Source: Treponema socranskii subsp. paredis ATCC 35535
GTDB lineage: Bacteria; Spirochaetota; Spirochaetia; Treponematales; Treponemataceae
Reading direction: 5' to 3'
NCBI GenBank assembly: GCA_000413015.1
Contig: KE332515.1
Location: 1,632,377-1,696,376 of the forward strand
DNA length: 64,000 nucleotides
Positions 15,761 to 23,966 of the stretch are shown piece by piece. Every line of letters starts with the position of its first letter. Within the stretch, counting starts at the first letter, position 1. The notes under the pieces were generated by a model that saw only the letters and a program-made list of their open reading frames with translations, was not told where the DNA came from and searched no databases. The position numbers were made by a program, and so were the translations under genes.

Positions 15761-16192
15761 TCAGTGCCGAACGCGGTATATGCGCTTTTCGGAAGTTTTT
15801 TTCACTTCCGCATCCGAATTCGTCTCTCCGTCCGAAGCGACGGTGAGAATCAAATCCGTAATCGATTCGCGGGTGTTGACGGGGAGTTTTTCAAGGGCAT
15901 CGATAATGCGTTCGTACCGGCGATAGCGCGCGGCTTCGTTTTTCGGCAAGGAATTTTTTACTTCGAGAATACGTCCGCTTTTCGATTGCACCGCATCGCG
16001 CATAAGCGATTCTATCGGCTCGTTCAAAGCCGATGCTATTTTATATGCCGTTCCGACGGACGGCTGTCCTTCTCCTTTATTTTTTCCGTTTGTAATCGTC
16101 GAATACGGCACATCCGAAAGCGCGGCAAGCGTTTTTAAATTGATTCCTCTATAATTGATTATCCGGTAAACATTTTTCCAGAATACGTGCAT
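15761..16192 (-). CDS. Xre-family transcriptional regulator
   Basis: 143 residues: an N-terminal Xre/Cro helix-turn-helix (residues 5-62; NLKTLAALSDVPYSTITNG, then PSVGTAYKIASALNEPIESL) and a C-terminal helical segment of unknown role with RYRRYERIIDALEKLP. Stands alone between the HPF-like gene and the divergent oxidoreductase. Target not evident; the 260-bp divergent region to 16453 is a candidate. I see no good Shine-Dalgarno before ATG 16192. Confidence 0.75.
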   Translation of the reverse strand: MHVFWKNVYRIINYRGINLKTLAALSDVPYSTITNGKNKGEGQPSVGTAYKIASALNEPIESLMRDAVQSKSGRILEVKNSLPKNEAARYRRYERIIDALEKLPVNTRESITDLILTVASDGETNSDAEVKKTSEKRIYRVRH

Positions 16193-16452
16193 ACCACAGG
16201 TTTACCACAAAAGATATGGCCGCACGAATTTATTTACCGCATTGCGTCATAATAACGGTATAAAGTTTTATATACGATCAAAATCGATTTGCGAATTATC
16301 GGAAAATACATATCCCGCGTTCAAAGCGCGATTTTTATACAATATTAAAAAGCGAACATAAGTTTCCGATACGGCAGCCCGTATTTCCTCACGTAAAAAT
16401 CTAACCGAAACGCAGCCTTGCTCCTCCTTCTTTTTGTCGATATACTCGTTTT
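16193..16452. promoter_or_regulatory. Divergent intergenic region with leaderless promoter (plus)
   Basis: 260 bp between the Xre regulator and the oxidoreductase. On the plus strand TTGCTC (16418-16423), 17-nt spacer, TATACT (16441-16446) leaves only 6 nt to ATG 16453, with no Shine-Dalgarno. The remainder is AT-rich with no gene that I can see. Confidence 0.65.
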
Positions 16453-18009
16453 ATGAAAAAGCGATCCGTTGTTGTTATCGGCGCGGGCATCGCAGGGCTT
16501 TCGGCGGCCGTTTATCTGCAACGGTCGGGATTCGACGTAACGATTTATGAGCAGCATACGATTCCCGGAGGTCTTTCGACAAGCTGGTCGCGCAAAGGGT
16601 ATCTTTTCGAAGGGGGCATGCACTGGCTCACCGGTTCATCCGAAAAACTCGTACTGAACCGTGTGTGGAAAGAAACCGGCGCGCTCAAAGAAAACAATCC
16701 CGTCCGTTACCGTGAGCCGCTGTATACGCTCATCGACGAAAAAACGGAAATCCGTCTCTACCGCAATATCGATAAAATGCGTAAAGAATTTATCGAAGCC
16801 GCGCCCGAAGACCGTAAAGCGATCGATGCGCTCTGCCGCGACATCAAAACGTTTTTGCCGGTACACTTCGTCCTGCGCGACATACCGTGGATAAAAACAA
16901 AATCTCCCACCATTCCGACACTGAAAGAATTGCTTCCCATGGCGCCCGCCGCGATTCCCGCGCTTTACCTCAGAAACGTATCATACGACGACTATCTCTC
17001 CCGATTTAAAAACAAAAAACTGCGCGCTTTGCTGCATTCCGTCATAGGTACGAGATTCAACGCGCTGTCGCTTGTCTATACGCTTGCATCGTTCGCCTCA
17101 GGCGACTGCGGATACCCCGAAGGCGGCTCGCTACGTCTCGCACAAAACATCGCCGATACGTTCACTTCGCTCGGAGGAAAAATCGTATACCGTACGAAAG
17201 TGCTCGGCATCGTAACGGAGGGGCAGAGAATTTCAGGAGTTAAAATCGCGCGGCCGAAATCCGGCGCATTGCCCTATACGGCGGACGGTTTCGATCACTC
17301 GGCGGAAATCTCCCAAACGGATATTGTTAAATCGGATTTTGTCATTGCCGCTTTCGACACGAGACGCGCAGTCGATTCGCTTTTTGCAAAACCGCTTGAA
17401 GAGCGATGGGCGAAGCAGATGCGCAAAATCGTAACGACCGAACAAGATATGTTTATCGCCCTCGGCATAAAAGCAGATTTATCGAACAGACCGGCCGGCC
17501 CCGTACTTCTGCTCGACGAACCCTTGGAAGCGGCGGGTTTGCGCTTTACGGAAATCCGCTTGAACAATTACGCGGGCCATGCGAATCATGCGCCCGATGG
17601 CTGTACCGCACTCACCTGCCTTTTGCTCGGCGGGAGTTACGATTGGTGGAAAGCTCGAAAAGCCGACGGCACATACCGGCAATGCAAAAAAGAAATTATC
17701 GATAAATTTATTAAAATAATCGAAAGTCGTTTTCCCGAAACGAAGGACGCGATCGAAGTGACCGATATGGCCACGCCTTTGACCTACGAACGCTATACGG
17801 CGAGCTTTGAAGGCAGTTGGATGAGCGTGTGGAAACCCGGAGATCCGATGTTCATATTGCCTGCAAAATCCAAGACGGTACGGGGTCTCTACTTTGCAAG
17901 CGAGCGTTCGATGATGCCCGGAGGCCTTATAATCGCGGGATGGGCGGGCAGACGCGCGGCGCAGACAATCTGCAAAGATTCGCGTACCGAATTTATCGCG
18001 CACGATTGA
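16453..18009 (+). CDS. CrtI/phytoene desaturase-like FAD/NAD(P) oxidoreductase
   Basis: 518 residues. The N-terminal Rossmann motif VVVIGAGIAGLSAAVYLQRSG and YEQHTIPGGLS bind FAD; YPEGGSLRLAQNIADTF and a C-terminal GLYFASERSMMPGGLIIAGWAGR complete the carotenoid-desaturase/retinol-saturase fold. Soluble or membrane-associated. Members act on polyene or unsaturated lipids or have unknown substrates. It is divergent from the APE-like operon but near it, so a role in that lipid is possible yet unproven. The mRNA appears leaderless. Length is normal for the family. Confidence 0.8.
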   Translation: MKKRSVVVIGAGIAGLSAAVYLQRSGFDVTIYEQHTIPGGLSTSWSRKGYLFEGGMHWLTGSSEKLVLNRVWKETGALKENNPVRYREPLYTLIDEKTEIRLYRNIDKMRKEFIEAAPEDRKAIDALCRDIKTFLPVHFVLRDIPWIKTKSPTIPTLKELLPMAPAAIPALYLRNVSYDDYLSRFKNKKLRALLHSVIGTRFNALSLVYTLASFASGDCGYPEGGSLRLAQNIADTFTSLGGKIVYRTKVLGIVTEGQRISGVKIARPKSGALPYTADGFDHSAEISQTDIVKSDFVIAAFDTRRAVDSLFAKPLEERWAKQMRKIVTTEQDMFIALGIKADLSNRPAGPVLLLDEPLEAAGLRFTEIRLNNYAGHANHAPDGCTALTCLLLGGSYDWWKARKADGTYRQCKKEIIDKFIKIIESRFPETKDAIEVTDMATPLTYERYTASFEGSWMSVWKPGDPMFILPAKSKTVRGLYFASERSMMPGGLIIAGWAGRRAAQTICKDSRTEFIAHD

Positions 18010-18084
18010 AAAAACCGGCGATATATTTTTTGAACTCGACAGTGATTTGCACGAACGGGATGCGATACGACGGCATAGTGCGAA

Positions 18085-18113
18085 TTGAATAAATCAATAT
18101 GATGTTTTATAAT
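18085..18113 (+). promoter_or_regulatory. Promoter of pheT
   Basis: TTGAAT (18085-18090), 17-nt spacer, TATAAT (18108-18113). The short leader holds GAGGATAG before ATG 18140. Confidence 0.75.
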
Positions 18114-18139
18114 AACCGCCGATAAATGCGAGGATAGAA

Positions 18140-19888
18140 ATGCCTAAAATCGAAGTCAATGAAAAAAGTTTTTTTACTTTACTCGGAAAAAAATACGATT
18201 ACGATACGCTTGAAAAAAAATTGCCCTGCGCAAAAGCCGAACTCGACGAAAGACCCGATGCGTCGAAGTCAGAAGATGAACGCGTTATTAAAATCGAACT
18301 CAACGATACGAATCGTCCCGACTTGTGGTCGACGGTCGGCATCGCGCGGCAGATCGCCCTGCACGACGGCGCAAAATATGCGGATTATCAAAAGTTCATG
18401 TCGGCCCCCGATGCTATAAAAGATCCGGAAAACCGCATCGTCACCGTGGACGCCGAACTGCAGCATATCCGTCCGTACATCGTCGCCTTTGTGATTTCCG
18501 GAAAAGCGATCGACGATGCGATGCTGAAAGACATCATCCAAACGCAGGAAAAACTCGCGTGGAATTTCGGACGCAAGCGGAAGACGATTTCGATGGGCGT
18601 GTACCGTGTTTCCGACATCGCATTTCCCGTGCATTATAAAGCCGTCGATCCGGATGCAACGTCTTTTGTGCCGCTGCAGTGCACAGAGCCGATAACGTGC
18701 CGGGAAATTTTGAGCGAACATCCGAAAGGAAAAGAATACGGTTGGATTTTAAAAGATTTTAATAAATTTCCGCTGCTCGTCGACGACAAGGGCGAAATCA
18801 TGTCGATGGCGCCGATCATCAACAGTGCGACGCTCGGCGCGGTACAAGTCGGAGACAGGGGCTTAATGGTCGAGCTTACCGGCGACGATATGGAAAGTCT
18901 TATGCTTGCGGCGAACATCGTCGCGTGCGATTTTTTCGAAAGCGGCTATGAAATTCTTCCGATGCGCGTCGAATATCCTTACGAAACGAAATTCGGCAAA
19001 ACGGTCGTATGTCCGTATTATTTTCAAGTTCCGACAAAAGCTTATCTTTCACATATCAATAAAATGCTCGGCTCGTCGTTTACGGCGGACGAAGTCTGCG
19101 CCGCGCTCTACCGCATGGGCGATAAAGCGACTGCAAAAAAAATAACGATCGACGGAAAAGACGACGAAGAGTTTACGCTCTTTCCGCCGCCCTACCGCAA
19201 CGATTTTTTACACGAAGCCGATGTGATCGAAGATGTAATGATCGGGTGCGATATCGCTTCGTTCGAACCGCAAAGCCCGAGCGATTTTACGATCGGCAGA
19301 CTTTTACCGATAACGCAGTTCAGCCGTAAAGCAAAAACGCTTATGGTCGGACTCGGCTATCAGGAGATGATTTTCAACTATGTCGGAAGCCGCCGCGATT
19401 ACATCGACAATATGCTCATCGACGAATCGAGCGTCATCGAAATCGCAAATCCGATGAGCGAAAATTATCAATTTATCAGACCGGAGATAATCTCTTCTCT
19501 GCTCCGCGCGGAAAGCAAATCGGCGAACGCACAGTTTCCGCACAAGATTTTCGAAATCGGCAAAGTCGCCTATCTCTGCGGCGAAGAAAATACCGGCACG
19601 CGCACACGCCAACACTTGGGCTTTTTAACGGCGGCGTCAAATGCAAACTTCAACGACGCGGCAAGCGAAGTCGCAGCGCTCCTGTATTTTCTAGACCATA
19701 CATATGAAGTAAAAGAGAGCGCCGACCCGCGCTTTATCGCCGGCCGCCAAGCCGCTGTCATCGTAGGCGGCAAAGAAGTCGGTGTTTTCGGCGAAGTCAA
19801 TCCGCAAGTGCTTGAAAACTGGGCTGTTACGGTGCCCTGTGTCGCAGGCGAAATCGATTTGGAAGCGCTGATGCGGAGCGACGTATAA
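18140..19888 (+). CDS. pheT: Phenylalanine--tRNA ligase beta subunit, archaeal/eukaryotic type
   Basis: 582 residues, the short archaeal/eukaryotic-type beta subunit found in spirochaetes rather than the roughly 800-residue bacterial form. Features: IELNDTNRPDLWSTVGIARQI near residue 50, a B3/B4 editing domain (about 90-290), the B5 domain and a degenerate class II core with FPPPYRNDFLHEADVIEDV and the end GVFGEVNPQVLENWAV. It charges tRNA-Phe together with PheS, but pheS is not adjacent. Single gene with its own consensus promoter. Confidence 0.93.
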   Translation: MPKIEVNEKSFFTLLGKKYDYDTLEKKLPCAKAELDERPDASKSEDERVIKIELNDTNRPDLWSTVGIARQIALHDGAKYADYQKFMSAPDAIKDPENRIVTVDAELQHIRPYIVAFVISGKAIDDAMLKDIIQTQEKLAWNFGRKRKTISMGVYRVSDIAFPVHYKAVDPDATSFVPLQCTEPITCREILSEHPKGKEYGWILKDFNKFPLLVDDKGEIMSMAPIINSATLGAVQVGDRGLMVELTGDDMESLMLAANIVACDFFESGYEILPMRVEYPYETKFGKTVVCPYYFQVPTKAYLSHINKMLGSSFTADEVCAALYRMGDKATAKKITIDGKDDEEFTLFPPPYRNDFLHEADVIEDVMIGCDIASFEPQSPSDFTIGRLLPITQFSRKAKTLMVGLGYQEMIFNYVGSRRDYIDNMLIDESSVIEIANPMSENYQFIRPEIISSLLRAESKSANAQFPHKIFEIGKVAYLCGEENTGTRTRQHLGFLTAASNANFNDAASEVAALLYFLDHTYEVKESADPRFIAGRQAAVIVGGKEVGVFGEVNPQVLENWAVTVPCVAGEIDLEALMRSDV

Positions 19889-19914
19889 CGAAGAGTGCCG
19901 TCCGCTCACTGAAA

Positions 19915-19929
19915 CCGGCGTTCGGCCGG
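19915..19929 (+). repeat. CCGGC hairpin downstream of pheT
   Basis: CCGGC-GTTCG-GCCGG stem-loop 26 nt after the pheT stop, without a U-tract. The same 5-bp stem recurs between tctC and tctB at 21099-21113. Confidence 0.4.
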
Positions 19930-19988
19930 AGTTGTGTCCCCGAATCGGACTGACGGATTTTTAAAATTCGTACGCAACTCAAAAAAAA

Positions 19989-20017
19989 TTGACAAAGCTC
20001 AAAGTTCGACATATAAT
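19989..20017 (+). promoter_or_regulatory. Consensus promoter of tctCBA
   Basis: TTGACA (19989-19994), 17-nt spacer, TATAAT (20012-20017): a perfect sigma-70 consensus, about 70 nt upstream of tctC. Confidence 0.85.
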
Positions 20018-20093
20018 GAATAATTATATCAATGACGTGTACTGCCGTACACGCGAATCATTATATTTTCAATTAAAATTTATGGAGGACAGT

Positions 20094-21068
20094 ATGAAAA
20101 CAAGAAAAAAAATTGCGGCGGGAATCATCGCCGCAAGCGTTTTGATTTCTTCCGCTTTTGCAAAAAAGGGAGGAAAGTCTGCGGATTATCCGAAAAAAGG
20201 CATTACGGTAATCTGTCCGTGGGGCGCCGGCGGCGGTACGGATGCGATTTTGCGCGCGCTGTGTTCGACTGCGGAAAAGTACCTCGGTACGACGATCACC
20301 GTCGAAAATAAAACGGGCGGCGCGGGCGCTATCGGTCATGCTGCAATCAAAAACGCGAGACCGGACGGATATACGGTGGGTATGATAACGTTCGAATTGA
20401 ATTCGCTGCCGCAGCAGGGTTTGATCGATTTCACGTATGCCGATTTCGATCCTCTTATCCGCGTCAACGCCGATGCTGCGACGCTTACCGTCGGCAAAAA
20501 CGAACCGTACAATACCGTGCAGGAATTCGTCAACTACTGCAAAGCGCATCCCGGTGAAGTTTCCATCGGAAACTCGGCGCCCGGATCCGTGTGGCACATC
20601 GGTGCGGGATTGCTTGCCGATCAGGCCGGTATCAAAGTCAAACATATTCCGTTCGAAGGCGCGGCAGGTGCGGTTACGGCAGTAGCGGGCGGACACATTC
20701 AGGCGGTTACGGTATCGCTTGCGGAAGTCAAATCCCAATACGATGCGGGCAATGTAAAAGTGCTCGGCATTATGGCGGCAAAGCGCCCCGAAGCGTACCC
20801 CAATGTCAAAACGTTCAAAGAACAGGGATACAATATCGAATATGCGACATGGCGCGGACTTGCATTGCCGAAAGGCGTCGATCCGGCAATCAAAGCAAAA
20901 TTGGTAGAAGCGTTTACAAAAGCGGAAAACGATCCTGCGTTTATCGCGACCGCAAAAAATCTCAACCAAACGCTCGCATATCAAAATCCCCAAGACTTCG
21001 CCGCTTTCTTAAAAAGCAACTATGAAGCGGTTACGAAGACGATGAAATCCATCGGTCTGATCGACTAG
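20094..21068 (+). CDS. tctC: Tripartite tricarboxylate transporter substrate-binding protein
   Basis: 324 residues: signal peptide MKTRKKIAAGIIAASVLISSAFA, then the Bug/TctC fold with ITVICPWGAGGGTDAILRAL, TGGAGAIGHAAIKNARPDGYT and SIGNSAPGSVWH. A periplasmic binding protein for citrate-like carboxylates; Bug proteins bind diverse organic acids. ATG 20094 is preceded by GGAGG; earlier in-frame starts lie in the promoter. First gene of tctC-tctB-tctA. A hairpin after it may favour higher expression than the membrane parts. Confidence 0.9.
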   Translation: MKTRKKIAAGIIAASVLISSAFAKKGGKSADYPKKGITVICPWGAGGGTDAILRALCSTAEKYLGTTITVENKTGGAGAIGHAAIKNARPDGYTVGMITFELNSLPQQGLIDFTYADFDPLIRVNADAATLTVGKNEPYNTVQEFVNYCKAHPGEVSIGNSAPGSVWHIGAGLLADQAGIKVKHIPFEGAAGAVTAVAGGHIQAVTVSLAEVKSQYDAGNVKVLGIMAAKRPEAYPNVKTFKEQGYNIEYATWRGLALPKGVDPAIKAKLVEAFTKAENDPAFIATAKNLNQTLAYQNPQDFAAFLKSNYEAVTKTMKSIGLID

Positions 21069-21094
21069 TCATACAAAAGTTCAACCGTTAAAAA

Positions 21095-21118
21095 TCGGCC
21101 GGCGTTCCGCCGGTCGGT
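21095..21118 (+). terminator. Intercistronic hairpin between tctC and tctB
   Basis: CGGCCGGC-GTTCC-GCCGGTCG stem-loop followed by a short T-rich run. Probably a partial terminator or mRNA-stabilising hairpin that gives the binding protein more transcript than the permease genes. Confidence 0.5.
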
Positions 21119-21164
21119 TTCCATTTTATAATAAAGCGGTACAGTTCAATCCGCTGAGGTTCTT

Positions 21165-21635
21165 GTGAAAAAAGCCAATATCATATCGGCGGTTATCGGC
21201 ATGATCGTTTCGGCAGCCGCATTCGGATATACCCTTACTTTCAAACAGTTCAAAAACGTACCTGTAGGACCGGAGTTTTTTCCGCGCGTACTGGCCATAG
21301 CACTTTTTATATTCTGTGTGCTTTTATTATTAACAAATTTAAAAACTTCCGAATCGAATAAAAAATCGGCTCCGACGATGAGTTTGAAAAACCGCGGCAT
21401 GCAAAAAGCGCTCGCGGGACTCGCAATCGTCGTCATATATGCGCTGCTGTGGGAAGTCCTCGGCTTTTTAATAATCACGCCGATTGCAATATTTTTAATG
21501 ACGCTGCTGCTCGGAAAAAAGGAGTATATAAAGATGATCATCATTGCGATCGGAGCGACGGCAATCGTCTTTCTCGCATTTAAATATCTGCTGGGCATTC
21601 AGATGCCGCTCGGCTTTATGGAAGAGCTGTTTTAA
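21165..21635 (+). CDS. tctB: Tripartite tricarboxylate transporter small membrane subunit
   Basis: 156 residues with about four transmembrane helices (residues 5-25, 42-60, 80-115, 125-140) and the TctB signature VGPEFFPRVLAIALF near the N-terminus. Partner of TctA in Na+-coupled carboxylate uptake. Uses a GTG start at 21165 with GAGG upstream. Ends 12 nt before tctA. Confidence 0.88.
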   Translation: MKKANIISAVIGMIVSAAAFGYTLTFKQFKNVPVGPEFFPRVLAIALFIFCVLLLLTNLKTSESNKKSAPTMSLKNRGMQKALAGLAIVVIYALLWEVLGFLIITPIAIFLMTLLLGKKEYIKMIIIAIGATAIVFLAFKYLLGIQMPLGFMEELF

Positions 21636-21647
21636 AGGAGTCGAAGT

Positions 21648-23198
21648 ATGGATTTCGGATTAATTGCGTCCAGTTTCGGACAAGTGTTTACGCCTTCCAC
21701 GCTGCTCTATACGCTTATCGGAGCGACGGGCGGTATTCTCATCGGTGCCATTCCGGGCTTAACGGCGACGATGGGTATCGCGCTGCTCATCCCGTTTACC
21801 TACGGTCTCGATTTTATTCCGGGAGTTGCGATGCTGCTCGGTATATTTTGTGGCGGTATGTACGGAGGTTCCATAGCGGCGATCCTCATCCACACTCCGG
21901 GTACGCCCGCAGCGGCGGCAACGGTACTCGACGGATACCCGATGGGGCAAAAAGGAGAACCCGGCCGCGCGTTGACGATCGCTTTGTTTTCCTCTTTCAG
22001 CGGAGGAATCATCGGCGCCCTCGTCATGACTTTTTTGTCGCCGCTCATTTCAAAGATGGCGCTGAAATTCGGACCTGCGGAATTCTTTGCGCTTGCGATG
22101 TTCGGTCTGTCGGTCATCATTTCCATTTCCGGAAAATCGCTCATCAAAGGGCTCATCACCGCAGCTTTCGGACTTTTAATCGGAACCGTCGGTATGGACA
22201 AAACCTGTGCTTACTTGCGTTTTTTTAAACTGCAGGGCTTTTACGACGGCATTCCGTTTATTCCGGCGCTCATCGGTTTATTTGCAATCAGCGAAGTCAT
22301 TGCAAACTTCGAAAATCTGCTGCAAAGCACACAGGAAAATAAAACGCGCGTAAAAACGGCAACCGCATCGAATCCCGTTTTGCGCTATTTAAAATCCGTT
22401 ATCAGAAATATTTTACCCGAAAAGCGCGACGTAAAAACGATTTTGCCGCACATCTTCAAAGGCAGTCTTATCGGTACTTTTATCGGCGCGATCCCCGGAG
22501 CGGGCGGCGATATCGCGGCATTCGTTTCATACAGCGAAGCAAAACGCAGCAGCAAGCATCCCGAACTTTTCGGTCACGGCGCACCGGAAGGAATTGCCGC
22601 AGCCGAATCCGCAAACAACGGATGTTCAGGAGGTGCGATGATCCCGATGCTTTCGCTGGGCGTTCCCGGCGACTCGAACACGGCAGTACTCATGGGCGCT
22701 TTTATCATGCACGGTTTCCAACCCGGTCCGATGATGTTCGTCGAGCACCTCAATATCGTATACGCGGTATTCGGTGCAATGCTTGCGGCAAATCTGGCGT
22801 TCCTCATCGTAGGTATGCTCGGCGTCAATATTTTTTCGAAAATCATTTCGGTTGAAAAATATTTTTTAATTCCGTGCATACTCGTGCTGTCGCTCGTAGG
22901 TGCATACGCGATCAACCAAAGCATGTTCGACGTATATTTTGCAATCGTTATGGGCGTTATCGGATACCTTTTGCAAAAATACGATTTCCCGCTTTCACCG
23001 ATTTTGCTTGCGCTTATTTTAGGACCGATGAGCGAATCGAATATTAGGCGCTACATGCAGATTGTCGACGGAAAATTCACTACGATTTTTTCCCGCCCCA
23101 TCTGTATCGTATTTTTCCTGCTTGCGCTCGTTTCGCTTATTACCGCATTTTACAATCAGCGGAAAATCGCGCGAAGGGAAGCGGAAAAATCCGAATAA
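21648..23198 (+). CDS. tctA: Tripartite tricarboxylate transporter large permease
   Basis: 516 residues, about 11-12 helices. Conserved TctA blocks are clear: LIGAIPGLTATMGIALLIPFTYG at the N-terminus, GMYGGSIAAILIHTPGTPAA, and in the second half GAIPGAGGDIAAFVSY and LSLGVPGDSNTAVLMGA. AAGGAG precedes ATG 21648. Completes the TctCBA system; the likely substrates are tri- or dicarboxylates. No two-component regulator (TctDE) is nearby. Confidence 0.92.
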   Translation: MDFGLIASSFGQVFTPSTLLYTLIGATGGILIGAIPGLTATMGIALLIPFTYGLDFIPGVAMLLGIFCGGMYGGSIAAILIHTPGTPAAAATVLDGYPMGQKGEPGRALTIALFSSFSGGIIGALVMTFLSPLISKMALKFGPAEFFALAMFGLSVIISISGKSLIKGLITAAFGLLIGTVGMDKTCAYLRFFKLQGFYDGIPFIPALIGLFAISEVIANFENLLQSTQENKTRVKTATASNPVLRYLKSVIRNILPEKRDVKTILPHIFKGSLIGTFIGAIPGAGGDIAAFVSYSEAKRSSKHPELFGHGAPEGIAAAESANNGCSGGAMIPMLSLGVPGDSNTAVLMGAFIMHGFQPGPMMFVEHLNIVYAVFGAMLAANLAFLIVGMLGVNIFSKIISVEKYFLIPCILVLSLVGAYAINQSMFDVYFAIVMGVIGYLLQKYDFPLSPILLALILGPMSESNIRRYMQIVDGKFTTIFSRPICIVFFLLALVSLITAFYNQRKIARREAEKSE

Positions 23199-23213
23199 CC
23201 GCTGCGGACATTC

Positions 23214-23233
23214 GGCTGCGATCCTGCAGCCGC
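23214..23233 (+). repeat. Small hairpin after tctA
   Basis: CGGCTGC-GATCCT-GCAGCCG stem-loop immediately upstream of the strong terminator at 23238. Confidence 0.4.
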
Positions 23234-23237
23234 TGCA

Positions 23238-23271
23238 AAAAAAACTGCCGGCGCATACCGGCAGTTTTTTT
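23238..23271. terminator. Bidirectional rho-independent terminator
   Basis: AAAAAACTGCCGG, 6-nt loop CGCATA, CCGGCAGTTTTTT. The U-tract on both strands lets it end tctA transcripts and, on the minus strand, transcripts from efp. Confidence 0.9.
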
Positions 23272-23342
23272 ATTCGTTTGCAATATAAAAATTAATAATT
23301 AACAATCCGATTCGGAAGAATTACCGCAAAGGTGTTGCACGG

Positions 23343-23912
23343 TCAGTCTTTCGCACGCTCGACAAAAGAGCCGTCGCGCGTATCGATAACGATGCGTTCG
23401 CCTTCGTTGCAAAAAAGCGGAACGTTCACTTCGATACCCGTATCGACCGTCGCAGGCTTAAACGTTTTACCGCTCGTGTTGCCTTTTACGCCCGGCTCGC
23501 AGTACGTGATCGTACGGGTAACGTTGACGGGAAGTTTGACGCCGACCGGCTTTCCTTCATAAAAAGTGATGGATATATCGATATCGTCGTCGGGAGAAAG
23601 ATAGCCCGCATTGTCGCCCAAATCTTCTTTTGTCATTTCGAGCTGCTCGTAGGTTTCCTGATCCATAAACACGTACGTGTCGCCTTCGATATAGGAAAGC
23701 TTCATCGTTTTTTCATCGAGATCGACTTCGTCGAATTTTTCGCCCGCATCGAGACCGAGATCCTGCGTCTGTCCCGTAACGATATTTTTTACGCGCAGTT
23801 TTGTGACCATACCGCCGCGGCCCGATTTTTGACCGAGCATACGCTGTACCATAAGCGGATTGTTTTCATACATAAACGCAGAACCGACTTTGATTTCCGA
23901 TGTTGTAACCAT
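23343..23912 (-). CDS. efp: Elongation factor P with Arg32
   Basis: 189 residues in three beta-barrel domains: KOW-like domain I, then GQTQDLGL and an OB domain ending GNTSGKTFKPATVDTGIEVNVP and NEGERIVIDTRDGSF. EF-P relieves ribosome stalling at polyproline. The domain I tip reads KSGRGGMVTK and places Arg at residue 32, the position rhamnosylated by EarP, instead of the lysine used by EpmA/YmoA systems. It follows earP by 54 bp on the same strand. AAGG lies upstream of ATG. Confidence 0.95.
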   Translation of the reverse strand: MVTTSEIKVGSAFMYENNPLMVQRMLGQKSGRGGMVTKLRVKNIVTGQTQDLGLDAGEKFDEVDLDEKTMKLSYIEGDTYVFMDQETYEQLEMTKEDLGDNAGYLSPDDDIDISITFYEGKPVGVKLPVNVTRTITYCEPGVKGNTSGKTFKPATVDTGIEVNVPLFCNEGERIVIDTRDGSFVERAKD

Positions 23913-23966
23913 ATTTCTACCTTCTATAAATTAATAAGATTTGACAAAATTGAAAAGTGTATATGA

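Noticed and set aside
20073-20993. Minus-strand open frame of 306 codons opposite tctC
   Set aside because: Antisense shadow, basic and aromatic-rich, without a ribosome site; tctC has a signal peptide and family motifs.
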